Shown here piece by piece: positions 55,201 to 63,496 of a stretch of 64,000 nt of DNA. The position numbers and the translations under genes are program-made. Within the stretch, counting starts at the first letter, position 1, and the number at the start of each line of letters is the position of its first letter. Under the pieces are notes generated by a model. That model saw only the letters and a list, made by a program, of their open reading frames with translations, did no database searches and was not told the origin of the DNA. This DNA comes from Methylobacterium sp. Leaf125 (GTDB lineage: Bacteria > Pseudomonadota > Alphaproteobacteria > Rhizobiales > Beijerinckiaceae), in the NCBI RefSeq assembly GCF_001423085.1, contig NZ_LMNU01000001.1, positions 923,495-987,494 on the forward strand. The letters are read 5' to 3'.

Positions 55201-55709
55201 GGACCCTGATCCACTCCCTGGTGGAGCACCTGCCGCGGATCGACCCGGCTCAGCGGGAGGCCGCCGCGACCGCCTTCGTGCGCGCCCGTGCCCCCGGATT
55301 CGACCGGGCCAAGCAGGACGGCATCGTCGCCGCGACCCTGCACCTCTTCGCGGAAGCGGACCTGGCCCCGCTCTTCGCACCGGAGGCGCGGGCCGAGGTG
55401 ACGCTGTCGGGACGGGTCGTGGTCGGAGGCGTCTCGCGTCCGGTCTTCGGTCGGGTCGACCGCCTGGCCATCGCCGAGGACACGGTCTGGGTCGCGGATT
55501 TCAAGACGGGCCGGCCCCCGCGGGCGGGCGCGCCGCTGCCCCGCGCGGAAGCCGGGCAGATCGCCCTCTACGCCGCGCTCCTGGCGGAGATCTACCCGCG
55601 CCACCGCGTGGTCCCGATGCTGGTCTGGACCTCGGGCCCCGTCATCCGCCGGCTCGATGCCGACGCGGTGGCGGCCGCCCTCGACGCGCTGGCGCAGAGG
55701 GCGGCGTGA
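52218..55709 (+). CDS. addA: Double-strand break repair helicase AddA
   Basis: AddA, here 1163 residues, is a UvrD-like helicase with a C-terminal nuclease. Walker A is SANAGAGKTKVLTDRVV (about residues 33-49). Further helicase motifs are DEAQDTNPHQWEIL (motif II), GDPKQSIYSFQGAEP (motif III), VMTVHGAKGLEAPVVVV (motif V) and LLYVAMTRAADRL (motif VI). The PD-(D/E)XK nuclease is near residue 1090 (VWVADFKTGRPPRAG). With AddB it unwinds and resects double-strand breaks. The ATG at 52218 overlaps the antitoxin stop. In related genomes addA follows addB directly and trxA follows addA; here trxA is absent downstream. Confidence 0.95.
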   Translation: MSGVAVREAFVVDDLTKAAQRKAADPRASAWVSANAGAGKTKVLTDRVVRLLLDGAPPARILCLTFTKAAAANMSIRVFRVLGRWVTLDEAALSAELTELTGERPARKTLQVARRLFARAVETPGGLKIETLHALCERLLHMFPFEANVPARFVVLDETQAAEAFRIETGNVLADAIGGRHPHLGEALAVVGPEATGDALRKAIRSAMRARDVLDSRFGLEGPFAALADALGVRAGESAAAIEARMLDGVLGDLTALAGRLRTGKATDDGIADKLLVVEAAATPAEALETYLGIFFTKEGTPKADRSLGTKAVPEDAKQALCDERDRLEPLQDTLRGVRALERTHALFTLAGEIHRRVEAQKARLGALDFDDLIHKTLDLLGRVDSTWVLYKLDRGVDHVLIDEAQDTNPHQWEILRRITAEFASGEGAREVARTRFAVGDPKQSIYSFQGAEPREFETTRRDWQRAAAGADLAFEDVRLELSFRSAGGVLRAVDATFKIAAHYEGLSFDDTAVGTTHSTARKAAPGTVELWPIEEPADEPEPDAWAAPVDAPETNAPAIVTARRVARAALTWITSGDETGRVWRPGEILILVRKRSAAFEEVIRAMKALGVPVAGQDRLDIAAHIAVNDLVAVGRAGLLPADDLTLAGALKTPLVGFDDDDLVRIAARRDLHETLEDALARHAAAGDPAAIRGHAALTSWIALAACEGPFGFYAALLGARGGRRALVSRLGGEAGDAIDVFLMTAAQAEQAPDAPSLGGFLARYDTVPGRGEGGHTVKRDLDSGRDEVRVMTVHGAKGLEAPVVVVIDGCEALGRNDPPLLPLLSGVQRFGQGAAPLPPIWAGAKAGDCEAVTEARATLQSRAREEHNRLLYVAMTRAADRLVIAPHRGHEAPSEAAWCEMIRTGMEESFGSGEVLETAYGAATLWREGGAAQPAAPAPSMPEGPPELPAWLEAPVPAEVEAAPPVTPSGALGAADTRREPGQRQADSEARRRGTLIHSLVEHLPRIDPAQREAAATAFVRARAPGFDRAKQDGIVAATLHLFAEADLAPLFAPEARAEVTLSGRVVVGGVSRPVFGRVDRLAIAEDTVWVADFKTGRPPRAGAPLPRAEAGQIALYAALLAEIYPRHRVVPMLVWTSGPVIRRLDADAVAAALDALAQRAA

Positions 55710-55831
55710 GCACTCGGGCCCGTCAGGTTCAATTTGAGCCGGACAGACCTTCAATGCCTGACTCGACGCTCGTTTCTCCGGGATAACCGGGTCTCGCTGA
55801 TCCCTGACAGACGCGTGGCCTGAAGCAAACG

Positions 55832-57733
55832 CTAGCGTCGCCCGCCGGCGGCCCGCTTCTGCGGCGCCGGCGTGCCCGAATCCTCCTCGAAGAGTTCGGC
55901 GAGCTTCTCGGTCATCGCACCGCCGAGCTCCTCCGCATCGATGATCGTCACGGCGCGGCGGTAGTAACGCGTCACGTCGTGGCCGATGCCGATGGCCAGC
56001 AGTTCCACCGGCGACCGGGTCTCGATGTCCTCGATCATCCAGCGCAGGTGGCGCTCGAGGTAGTTGCCGGGATTGACCGACAGCGTCGAATCGTCGACCG
56101 GCGCACCGTCCGAGATCACCATCAGGATCTTGCGCTGCTCGGGCCGGCCCAGCAGGCGCTTGTGCGCCCAGTCCAGCGCCTCGCCGTCGATGTTCTCCTT
56201 GAGCAGACCCTCGCGCATCATCAGCCCGAGGTTCTTGCGCGCCCGGCGCCAGGGCGCGTCGGCGCTCTTGTAGACGATGTGGCGCAGGTCGTTGAGGCGG
56301 CCCGGGGTGTTGGGCTTGCCGCCGGCGAGCCACGCCTCGCGCGACTGTCCGCCCTTCCAGGCGCGCGTGGTGAAGCCCAGGATCTCGACCTTGACGCCGC
56401 AGCGCTCGAGGGTACGCGCCAGGATGTCGGCGCAGGTTGCCGCCACCGTGATCGGCCGGCCGCGCATCGAGCCGGAATTGTCCAGCAGGAGCGTGACCAC
56501 CGTATCGCGAAAGTTCGTGTCCTTCTCGCGCTTGAACGAGAGCGGCTGGAACGGATCCGTGACCACGCGCACGAGGCGCGCGGGGTCGAGCTGGCCCTCT
56601 TCGAGGTCGAAGTCCCAGGCACGGTTCTGCTGGGCCAGGAGCCGACGCTGCAGCCGGTTGGCGAGGCGCCCGACCACGCCCTGGAGATGGGCGAGCTGCT
56701 TGTCGAGGTAGCTGCGCAGGCGCGCCAGCTCCTCGGCGTCGCAGAGGTCCTCGGCGTGGATGATCTCGTCGAAGCGCGGGTTGAAGACCTTGTATTCCGG
56801 ACCGCGCGGCTCGTTCGTCCGCTGCGACGGCGGGCGCCAAGCCTCCGACGCCTCCTCGGATTCGGCGTTCTCGGCCTCGTCGGGCAACTCACCGGAGGGC
56901 GCATCGGCGGCCTCGGTGGCGCCTTCCTGCAACTCGTCGGTGGCCTCCTGCGAGGTCTCCATCTCGGAGCGGTCGCCCTGGGACTGCTCCTCGGCCTCGC
57001 CCTCGCTCGGGGTCTGCTCGTCGTCCTGGGCGTCGTTCTCGTCCTCGTTCTCGTCGTCCTCGGGGTCGAAGGGCGTCTCGTCCGCCATGTCGAGGGAGGT
57101 GAGGAGGTCGCGGACCGAGCGGGCGAAGGCGCGCTGGTTCTCGATCGCGCCGATCAGCCCGTCGAGATTCGTGCCCGCCTTCTCCTCGATATGCGGGCGC
57201 CAGAGGTCGACGATCTTCCGGGCCGCGTCGGGGGGCGCCGCACCGGTGAGGCGCTCGCGCACCATCAGGGCGACGGCATCCTCCATCGGGGCATCGGCCC
57301 GGTCGGTGATGTCCTCGTACTTGCCGCCGCGATGGTAGCGGTCCTCGAGCATCGCCGAGAGGTTCGCGGCGACGCCGGCCATGCGCCGCGAGCCGATGGC
57401 CTCGACGCGGGCCTGCTCGACCGCGTCGAAGACCGCCCGGGCGCCGGCATTCTCCGGCGCCAGCCGGCGGTGCACGGCGACGTCGTGGCAGCCGAGCCGC
57501 AGGGCCATCGAGTCGGCATTGCCCCGCAGGATCGCGACGTCTTCCGGCGTCAGCTTGCGCGGCGGCTCGGGCAGGCGCGCCTTCTCGCCCGTCAGCGCCG
57601 GGCGGTCGCTGGCGTAGACCACCTCGATCTCGGAGCGCTTGGCGATGGCGCGCAGGCAGCCCGCCACCGAGCGCTTGAGCGGTTCGGCGACGGGCTCGCG
57701 CCGGTCGCCGGGCTTGCGGTTGGAGATCGACAT
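55832..57733 (-). CDS. cobT: Cobaltochelatase subunit CobT
   Basis: CobT, here 633 residues, is the large AAA-associated subunit of the aerobic cobaltochelatase, which inserts Co2+ into hydrogenobyrinic acid a,c-diamide for vitamin B12. A very acidic Glu/Asp-rich segment lies at about residues 220-310. The von Willebrand factor A fold with the metal site [20 protein letters not shown] begins near residue 412, and [29 protein letters not shown] is a strongly conserved block. It works with CobS and CobN; cobN is not in the window. It starts 37 bases after the cobS stop, and the two form an operon. Confidence 0.95.
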   Translation of the reverse strand: MSISNRKPGDRREPVAEPLKRSVAGCLRAIAKRSEIEVVYASDRPALTGEKARLPEPPRKLTPEDVAILRGNADSMALRLGCHDVAVHRRLAPENAGARAVFDAVEQARVEAIGSRRMAGVAANLSAMLEDRYHRGGKYEDITDRADAPMEDAVALMVRERLTGAAPPDAARKIVDLWRPHIEEKAGTNLDGLIGAIENQRAFARSVRDLLTSLDMADETPFDPEDDENEDENDAQDDEQTPSEGEAEEQSQGDRSEMETSQEATDELQEGATEAADAPSGELPDEAENAESEEASEAWRPPSQRTNEPRGPEYKVFNPRFDEIIHAEDLCDAEELARLRSYLDKQLAHLQGVVGRLANRLQRRLLAQQNRAWDFDLEEGQLDPARLVRVVTDPFQPLSFKREKDTNFRDTVVTLLLDNSGSMRGRPITVAATCADILARTLERCGVKVEILGFTTRAWKGGQSREAWLAGGKPNTPGRLNDLRHIVYKSADAPWRRARKNLGLMMREGLLKENIDGEALDWAHKRLLGRPEQRKILMVISDGAPVDDSTLSVNPGNYLERHLRWMIEDIETRSPVELLAIGIGHDVTRYYRRAVTIIDAEELGGAMTEKLAELFEEDSGTPAPQKRAAGGRR

Positions 57734-57770
57734 GCGGGTCGACGGTTTCCTCGAAACGGACGGAAGGGGC

Positions 57771-58754
57771 TCAGCTCAGGGCGACGTTCGAGGCGCTCTC
57801 GGGCAGGTCCTTGCCGAAGGCGCGCTGGTAGAACTCCGCCACCAGGGTGCGCTCCAGCTCGTCGCACTTGTTGAGGAAGGTCACCCGGAAGGCGAAGCCG
57901 ATGTCCTGGAAGATGTCGGCGTTCTCGGCCCAGGTGATCACCGTGCGCGGGCTCATGACGGTGGAGAGATCGCCGTTCATGAACGCGTTGCGGGTCAGGT
58001 CCGCCACGCGCACCATGCGGTTGACGATGTCGCGGCCGCCGTCGCGCTGGTAATGCGCCGCCTTCGACAGGACGATGTCGACCTCGCGGTCGTGGGCGAG
58101 GTAGTTCAGGGTGGTGACGATCGACCAGCGGTCCATCTGGCCCTGGTTGATCTGCTGGGTGCCGTGATAGAGGCCGGACGTGTCGCCGAGGCCCACCGTG
58201 TTGGCGGTGGCGAACAGGCGGAAGGCGGGGTGCGGGCGGATCACGCGCTTCTGGTCGAGCAGCGTCAGGCGGCCCGACAGCTCGAGCACGCGCTGGATCA
58301 CGAACATCACGTCGGGGCGGCCGGCATCGTACTCGTCGAAGACCAGGGCGACGTTGTTCTGCAGCGCCCAAGGCAGGATGCCGTCCTGGAAGGCCGTGAC
58401 CTGCTTGCCGTCCTGCAGCACGATCGCGTCCTTGCCGACGAGGTCGATGCGCGAGACGTGGCTGTCGAGGTTGATCCGGATGCAGGGCCAGTTGAGGCGC
58501 GCCGCGACCTGCTCGATATGGGTCGACTTGCCGGTGCCGTGATAGCCCGTGACCATCACGCGCCGGTTGCGGGCGAAGCCCGCCAGGATCGCCAGGGTGG
58601 TCTCCCGATCGAAGATGTAGTCCGGATCGAGGTCCGGCACGTGCTCCTCGCTCTGCGAGAAGGCCGGGACCCGGAGGTCGAGGTCGATGCCGAAGGCCTC
58701 TCGGACGGAGACATCCCGGTCGGGGAGCGAGGCGGGCGAGACGTCAGAAAGCAT
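57771..58754 (-). CDS. cobS: Cobaltochelatase subunit CobS
   Basis: CobS, here 327 residues, is an AAA+ ATPase that powers cobalt insertion together with CobT. Walker A is [17 protein letters not shown] (residues about 68-84), Walker [17 protein letters not shown], and [20 protein letters not shown] is the sensor region. The protein begins [25 protein letters not shown] 58754 is preceded by AGGTCCTT on the minus strand. It is directly upstream of cobT. No other B12 synthesis gene is in the window. Confidence 0.95.
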   Translation of the reverse strand: MLSDVSPASLPDRDVSVREAFGIDLDLRVPAFSQSEEHVPDLDPDYIFDRETTLAILAGFARNRRVMVTGYHGTGKSTHIEQVAARLNWPCIRINLDSHVSRIDLVGKDAIVLQDGKQVTAFQDGILPWALQNNVALVFDEYDAGRPDVMFVIQRVLELSGRLTLLDQKRVIRPHPAFRLFATANTVGLGDTSGLYHGTQQINQGQMDRWSIVTTLNYLAHDREVDIVLSKAAHYQRDGGRDIVNRMVRVADLTRNAFMNGDLSTVMSPRTVITWAENADIFQDIGFAFRVTFLNKCDELERTLVAEFYQRAFGKDLPESASNVALS

Positions 58755-58984
58755 AAGGACCTCGTCGGGGCGCGGGTGCCGTGGGGGTGTCACGGAACAC
58801 GCGGGCTGTGTCGGACTTCGGGGCCTGGCGGTTCGGGAAGGATGAACCGCGCGCGACCGCCATCTAAAGGTCGACGCCGGGCGGCGCCAAGGGGTGTCAG
58901 GGCTGCATATAGGGCCTCGCCCGGCGATTGCCGCCCACCCAGAGCAGGGGAGCCCCGGAAAACGTGCATCGATCGTGCCGGAAC

Positions 58985-59008
58985 CGCGCCGATCCGGCGA
59001 TCGGCGCG
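58985..59008 (-). terminator. Hairpin abutting the J-domain gene stop codon
   Basis: A perfect 10-base-pair stem (58985-58994 with 58999-59008), loop CGGC, begins immediately after the stop codon of the J-domain gene on the minus strand. There is no T-tract, so its effect on termination is uncertain. The 230 bases between it and the cobS start hold no gene I can see. Confidence 0.4.
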
Positions 59009-59635
59009 TCAGCAGAGGCCGGCGGCGCGCAGGGCATCGTGGGCCCGGATGATGTCGCGCAGGCGCTCCTCGAACGAGCGGTCGCCGCCATTGGCGTCGG
59101 GATGGAAGCGCTTCACCAGGGTCTTGTACTGCGCCTTGATGGCGGCCGAATCCGCGTTCTCGTCGAGGCCGAGCACGTCGAGGGCCTTGAGGGTCGCCGC
59201 CGAGTGCCGGGGCCGACGCGGCTCGGGCGCCGCCTTGCGCCGGGCGGTCTCGCCGACACCCTCGGCCCGCAGGATGTCCAGGGGATCGACATAGGCCCAG
59301 TCGCGCTTGGGCGCCGCCTTGCCGCGCTCGCCGGCGGTGGCCGGGTTCACGCCCATCGCCCAGGTCGGGCGATGCCCGATGATCGCGTCCTTCTGGAAGG
59401 CCTGCACGGCGGCATCGTTCATGCCGTCGAAGTAATTGTACGTGGCGTTGTAGGCGCGCACGTGGTCCATGCAGAACCGCCAGTACTGCCCCTCCGCCTT
59501 GCGCCCCTTCGGCGCGCGGTAGAGCCCGGGGTTCTTGCACCCGGGAGTCTCGCAGGTCTGGGTCGCGGCCGTCTTCGGCTCGTCGCAGGACGGCTTGATG
59601 CGGATGCTGTCGAACAGGGGCGAGTTGAGATCCAT
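59009..59635 (-). CDS. J-domain (DnaJ-like) protein
   Basis: In this 208-residue protein the J-domain is at the C-terminus (about 145-205): [37 protein letters not shown], with the essential HPD. The N-terminal region has two CxxxC-like cysteines ([22 protein letters not shown]) of a type conserved in alphaproteobacterial proteins beside cobS. It should act as a co-chaperone of DnaK, with an unknown client. The start at 59635 ([11 protein letters not shown]) is preferred. It is divergent from bolA, an arrangement I recall from many alphaproteobacteria. Confidence 0.9.
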   Translation of the reverse strand: MDLNSPLFDSIRIKPSCDEPKTAATQTCETPGCKNPGLYRAPKGRKAEGQYWRFCMDHVRAYNATYNYFDGMNDAAVQAFQKDAIIGHRPTWAMGVNPATAGERGKAAPKRDWAYVDPLDILRAEGVGETARRKAAPEPRRPRHSAATLKALDVLGLDENADSAAIKAQYKTLVKRFHPDANGGDRSFEERLRDIIRAHDALRAAGLC

Positions 59636-59769
59636 GATAGGGCGATTATGAGGGGGTGGGTCGGAGACACAAGAGCGGCGGGCCTGATGCCGCATGCGGT
59701 GTTCGGGGGTTGACGCGCGAGACCGGACGCCAGCGCCCGACCCCCAGCAACAACGAGGAGACGTCCGCG

Positions 59770-60054
59770 ATGACCGAGACCGTGACCCTGAAGGATTGGA
59801 TCACCGACACGCTCCAGGCGCAACTGACGCCGCAGGACCTGGCGGTGATCGACGAATCGCACCTGCATGCGGGCCATGCGGGTGCGCGGCCCGAAGGGGA
59901 GACGCATTTCCGACTGGACGTGGTTGCCGCCGTCTTCGAAGGCAAGAGCCGCGTCGAACGGCATCGCCTCGTCAACGCCGCCCTCGCGCCGGCCTTCCAG
60001 CGCGGCCTCCACGCCCTGGCGGTGCGGGCCCGCACGCCTGCCGAAGCCTCCTAG
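59770..60054 (+). CDS. bolA: BolA family protein
   Basis: This 94-residue protein is a complete BolA domain. LKDWITDTLQAQLTPQDLAV starts the fold and ESHLHAGHAGARPEGETHFR contains the histidines for iron-sulfur binding with a monothiol glutaredoxin. VEGKSRVERHRLVNAAL (read here as FEGKSRVERHRLVNAAL) is the helix-turn-helix-like class II signature. It takes part in iron-sulfur handling and stress responses. GAGGAG lies 10 bases before the ATG. Confidence 0.93.
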   Translation: MTETVTLKDWITDTLQAQLTPQDLAVIDESHLHAGHAGARPEGETHFRLDVVAAVFEGKSRVERHRLVNAALAPAFQRGLHALAVRARTPAEAS

Positions 60055-60086
60055 AAGCGTCCGAGTAGCGTCCGAGAAGTGTCCTG
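60054..60086. repeat. Three 11-bp tandem units between bolA and arfB
   Basis: GAAGCGTCCGA (60054-60064), GTAGCGTCCGA (60065-60075) and GAAGTGTCCTG (60076-60086) form an 11-base-period array from the bolA stop codon onward. It may have arisen by slippage; no role is evident. Confidence 0.6.
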
Positions 60087-60113
60087 GACGCGCAGCCTGC
60101 GAGAGACCCCGCC

Positions 60114-60536
60114 GTGGCCCTGCAATGCACGCCCCACATCGCCATCGACGAGGCGGAGCTGGAGGAAACCTTCGTGCGGGCCTCGGGCCCCGGCGGACAG
60201 AACGTCAACAAGCTCTCGACGGCCGTGCAGCTGCGCTTCGACGCCCGGCGCTCGGCCTCCCTGCCGGATGCGGTGGCCGTGCGCCTGATGCGGCTGGCCG
60301 GCCGCCGCCTCACCGTCGACGGGGTGATCGTGATCAGCGCCCAGCGCTTCCGGACCCAGGACCGCAACCGGGCCGATGCCCGCGAGCGCTTGGCCGAGCT
60401 CGTCGCCGAGGCCGCGGTGCCGCCCACCCCCCGGCGCGCCACCCGCCCGACCCTGGCCTCGAAGAAGCGCCGCCTCGACGACAAGTCGAAGCGGAGCGCC
60501 ACCAAGCGGCTGCGCGGGAGCGGGGGAGCCGATTAG
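60114..60536 (+). CDS. arfB: Alternative ribosome-rescue factor ArfB (YaeJ-like)
   Basis: This 140-residue protein has a release-factor catalytic domain with the GGQ motif (VRASGPGGQNVNKLSTAV, residues 27-29). A basic C-terminal tail follows (RATRPTLASKKRRLDDKSKR and ATKRLRG) that enters the mRNA channel of stalled ribosomes. It hydrolyses the peptidyl-tRNA and frees the ribosome. The GTG start at 60114 gives the family's normal N-terminus. It lies 59 bases after bolA and may be co-transcribed with it. Confidence 0.92.
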   Translation: MALQCTPHIAIDEAELEETFVRASGPGGQNVNKLSTAVQLRFDARRSASLPDAVAVRLMRLAGRRLTVDGVIVISAQRFRTQDRNRADARERLAELVAEAAVPPTPRRATRPTLASKKRRLDDKSKRSATKRLRGSGGAD

Positions 60537-60544
60537 CTCGCCGG

Positions 60545-61282
60545 TCAGATCTGGGCCGCGGCGGCGCCGTCCGGCGGATGCCGCTCCACCTCGCCGCTGA
60601 CGTAGCGGCTGCCCGGCTTCAGGATCGTCAGCCCCAGAGCGATGATGGCCAGGAGCGCCGAGAGCGCGGCCGGGAACAGGAACGCATCCTCACCGTAGCG
60701 CATCTGCAGGAAGCCGCCGATCACCGCGCCGGTGCTCAGGGCCGCCCAGAGGGGGGCCTGGATCCAGAACGAGGGCGCCACCGTGCCGAGCATGAGGTTG
60801 GCGAGCCCGGTCCCGAACCGCACCACGGCGCCGGTGACGTAGGTGAGCGCGAGGCTGCGCCCGCCCTCGTCCTGCAGCGTCGCGTTCTGCAGGCCCAGCG
60901 CGATGACGATCGGATAGGCGTGGAGCGGGAAGGCGAAGGAGCCGTGCGGGATGATCAGCCCGATGGTCAGGAACACGGATTGAAGCAGGAGCAGCACCGA
61001 GAGGCGCCAGCGCCCGACCCAGGCCGCGATCAGGGTGCCGGCGAAGGCACCGAAGCAGAACAGCACGATGACCGAGGCGACGCGCGACGTGCTCTCCCAG
61101 TCGAAGCGGCTGACCGAGACGCCGAAGCGTGTCGTGTTGCCGCTCATGAAAGACATGAACAGCTGCGAGAACTCGAGGAATCCGATCGAATCGGCGCAAC
61201 CGGCCACGGCCGAGAGCGCCAAGGCGAAGGGGATGCGCGTCGCGGCGCTCGCCGGAAATGACTTGTTCTGCGTCTCTGCCAT
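60545..61282 (-). CDS. DUF1275 (YoaK-like) membrane protein
   Basis: This 245-residue integral membrane protein has about six helices. ALALSAVAGCADSIGFLEFSQLFMSFMSGNTTRFG is the start signature of the family, including the conserved MSGN. ALGLQNATLQDEGGRSLALTYVTGAVVRFGTGLA is the second repeat signature with the conserved Gln-Asn and Thr-Gly. The function of DUF1275 is not established; transport or redox sensing have been proposed for relatives. It is convergent with arfB, 8 bases apart. Confidence 0.9.
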   Translation of the reverse strand: MAETQNKSFPASAATRIPFALALSAVAGCADSIGFLEFSQLFMSFMSGNTTRFGVSVSRFDWESTSRVASVIVLFCFGAFAGTLIAAWVGRWRLSVLLLLQSVFLTIGLIIPHGSFAFPLHAYPIVIALGLQNATLQDEGGRSLALTYVTGAVVRFGTGLANLMLGTVAPSFWIQAPLWAALSTGAVIGGFLQMRYGEDAFLFPAALSALLAIIALGLTILKPGSRYVSGEVERHPPDGAAAAQI

Positions 61283-61475
61283 AGGTTTGCTATCCTCCGT
61301 CCCGTGTGGCGGCTGAACTACGGTGGCGTAAGGCCGATACGCTCGGTGCGAGGCCGGACCTCGACGTCAGGTCACGGGCGGGGTGCTCCGATGCGTCCGG
61401 GGCAACAGTCACGCTCCCGTTTGGTTCAACCGCGTCGTGCGCCAGCGCTCAAGGCCTGCAACGCAAACGTGAACG

Positions 61476-62411
61476 TTACCGCCGCCGGGCCACGATCACC
61501 CGGCCGGGGACGTCGGCACCGTTTTCCCGCCGCACGACGGCCGGCTGGGCGAACTCGCAGCTGAGGCCCGCCGCCGCCAGGGTCTCCTGCACCAGCGCGT
61601 CGCCGTGGGCGTAGCGGGCATCCGCGCCCAGGATGAGGCCGTCGCCCGCATGGGACTGCACCGTGAAGGCGAAGCGCCCGCCCGGGCGCAGGACGCGGGC
61701 GCTGCCGGAGACCATGCCGGAAAAGTCGCCCACGTAGATCATGACGTCGGCGGCCGTGACGCAATCGGCCGAGGCGGCGGGCTCGGCCGCGAGCGCCGCC
61801 ACCAGTTCGCCCTCCACCAGGCGATGGTAGCAACCACGCCGCCCGGCCTCGGCCAGCATGCCGGGTGAGAGGTCGATCCCGGTCAGGTGCGCCGGCCGGC
61901 CGGCGAGGGCGGCCCCGACGAGGCCCGTGCCGCAGCCGAGGTCGATCACCCGCCCGAGGAACGTCGCCGGACCCGCCGCGGCATCGAGCGCCTCGGCGAC
62001 GAGCGCGTGCCCGCGATAGGACAGGCCCTCCACGAGGTGGCGATCGAAGCGGGGCGCGTAGGCGTCGAACAGCGCCCGGACGTAGCCCGGCGAGATCGCG
62101 GTGATCGCATCGCCGGCGCCGATGCGCACCAGGGCGAGGCGCGCCCCCTGGGCATCCTCGGGATCGATGTCGAGGGCATTGGCGTAGGCGCGCAGGGCCG
62201 CGTGGTGATCGCGCGCCTGCCCGCCCTTCGCGTAGCGGGCTTCGCGGGCCAGCCCGAGCAGGAACCAGGCCGGAGCGAAGCGGGGGGCGATCTCCAGGGT
62301 CTGCTCCGCCATCTCGGCGGCACCGTCCGGGTTGCCCTCGTCGAGGCAGCCCTGGGCGTAGGCGTAGCGCCGGTCGGCGCGAAGGTCGCCGGAGGTGATC
62401 GTACGGGACAT
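61476..62411 (-). CDS. SAM-dependent methyltransferase with N-terminal TPR-like repeats
   Basis: In this 311-residue protein residues about 15-100 form TPR-like helices (ADRRYAYAQGCLDEGNPDGAAEMAEQ, then ALRAYANALDIDPEDAQGAR). Residues about 130-311 are a class I methyltransferase: motif I VIDLGCGTGLVGAALAG, motif II LTGIDLSPGMLAEAG, and VLRPGGRFAFTVQS. The combined form is known from alphaproteobacterial proteins of unknown substrate, often called TPR-repeat methyltransferases. ATG 62411 is chosen; ATG 62423 is also possible. It is divergent from the exonuclease gene, with about 40 bases between starts. Confidence 0.87.
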   Translation of the reverse strand: MSRTITSGDLRADRRYAYAQGCLDEGNPDGAAEMAEQTLEIAPRFAPAWFLLGLAREARYAKGGQARDHHAALRAYANALDIDPEDAQGARLALVRIGAGDAITAISPGYVRALFDAYAPRFDRHLVEGLSYRGHALVAEALDAAAGPATFLGRVIDLGCGTGLVGAALAGRPAHLTGIDLSPGMLAEAGRRGCYHRLVEGELVAALAAEPAASADCVTAADVMIYVGDFSGMVSGSARVLRPGGRFAFTVQSHAGDGLILGADARYAHGDALVQETLAAAGLSCEFAQPAVVRRENGADVPGRVIVARRR

Positions 62412-62452
62412 GTGGCTGCGCATGGGCTTCGGGCGCCCTATATGCCGCGCCG

Positions 62453-63496
62453 ATGAGTTTCAGCGCCAGCGATCTTCTCACCCTGACCCGCGAGGGCCTG
62501 TACTGCCCCCTCGGCGGCTTCCATGTCGATCCGACCTGGCCGGTGCCGCGCGCCCTGATCACCCACGGGCATGCCGACCACGCCCGGGCCGGCCACGGGC
62601 GGGTGCTCGCCACCGGCGAGACCCTGCGCATCATGGCGGTGCGCTACGGGGCGGAGTTCTGCGAGAGCCGCCAGGAGGCGCCCCTCGGGCAGGAGATCCG
62701 CATCGGCGACGTGACCGTGCGCTTCGCGCCGGCCGGGCACGTGCTCGGCTCGGCCCAGATCGCGATCGAGGCGCAGGGCGTCCGGGTCGTCGTGTCGGGC
62801 GACTACAAGCGCGCCTACGATCCGACCTGCCTGCCCTTCGAGGTCATGCCCTGCGACGTCTTCATCACCGAGGCGACCTTCGGCCTGCCGGTGTTCCGGA
62901 TGCCGGACACCCGCGACGAGGTGAAGAAGCTGCTCGATTCCGTGGCGCTGTTCCCCGAGCGCGCCCACATCGTCGGGGCCTACGCGCTGGGCAAGGCGCA
63001 GCGCGTGATGGCGCTGCTGCGGGAGGCCGGCTACAACCGGCCGATCTACCTGCACGGCGCGATGGAGAAGCTCACCGAGCTCTACAAGCAGGAGGGCATC
63101 CCGCTGGGCGAGACCCCGAAGGTCGTGGCGACCGAGCGCGCCAAGCTCCACGGAGCCATCGTGCTCTGCCCGCCCTCCTCGATCCAGGACGTCTGGTCGC
63201 GCAAGTTCCCCGACCCCGTGACCTCCTTCGCCTCGGGCTGGATGCGGGTGCGCGCCCGGGCCCGCCAGAAGGGCGTCGAGCTGCCCCTCTGCATCTCCGA
63301 CCATTCGGACTGGCCCGATCTCTGCCGCACCATCCTGGAGACCGGGGCCGGGGAGGTCTGGGTCACCCACGGGCAGGAGGACGCCCTGGTCCACTGGTGC
63401 GGGACGCAGGGCATCAAGGCCAAGCCCCTGCACCTGCTGGGCTACGGGGACGACGGGGAGGCCGAGCCGGCCGCCGCACCGGAGGAGGCCGCGTGA
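62453..63496 (+). CDS. Ligase-associated DNA exonuclease, metallo-beta-lactamase fold
   Basis: This 347-residue protein is a beta-CASP/metallo-beta-lactamase-type nuclease related to Artemis and SNM1. The metal motif is THGHADHARAG (H38, H40, D42, H43). AGHVLGSAQIAIE, GDYKRAYDPTC and LPLCISDHSDWPDL supply the further ligands. It trims DNA ends for repair. Its stop overlaps the ligase start (GTGA), the usual organisation of the bacterial cluster that also holds a Lhr-type helicase and a phosphoesterase, probably just outside the window. Confidence 0.92.
   Translation: MSFSASDLLTLTREGLYCPLGGFHVDPTWPVPRALITHGHADHARAGHGRVLATGETLRIMAVRYGAEFCESRQEAPLGQEIRIGDVTVRFAPAGHVLGSAQIAIEAQGVRVVVSGDYKRAYDPTCLPFEVMPCDVFITEATFGLPVFRMPDTRDEVKKLLDSVALFPERAHIVGAYALGKAQRVMALLREAGYNRPIYLHGAMEKLTELYKQEGIPLGETPKVVATERAKLHGAIVLCPPSSIQDVWSRKFPDPVTSFASGWMRVRARARQKGVELPLCISDHSDWPDLCRTILETGAGEVWVTHGQEDALVHWCGTQGIKAKPLHLLGYGDDGEAEPAAAPEEAA

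Noticed and set aside
52116..56840. Open frame of about 1570 codons on the minus strand
   Set aside because: It runs antisense to addA and out of frame across cobT; both are certain by their motifs.
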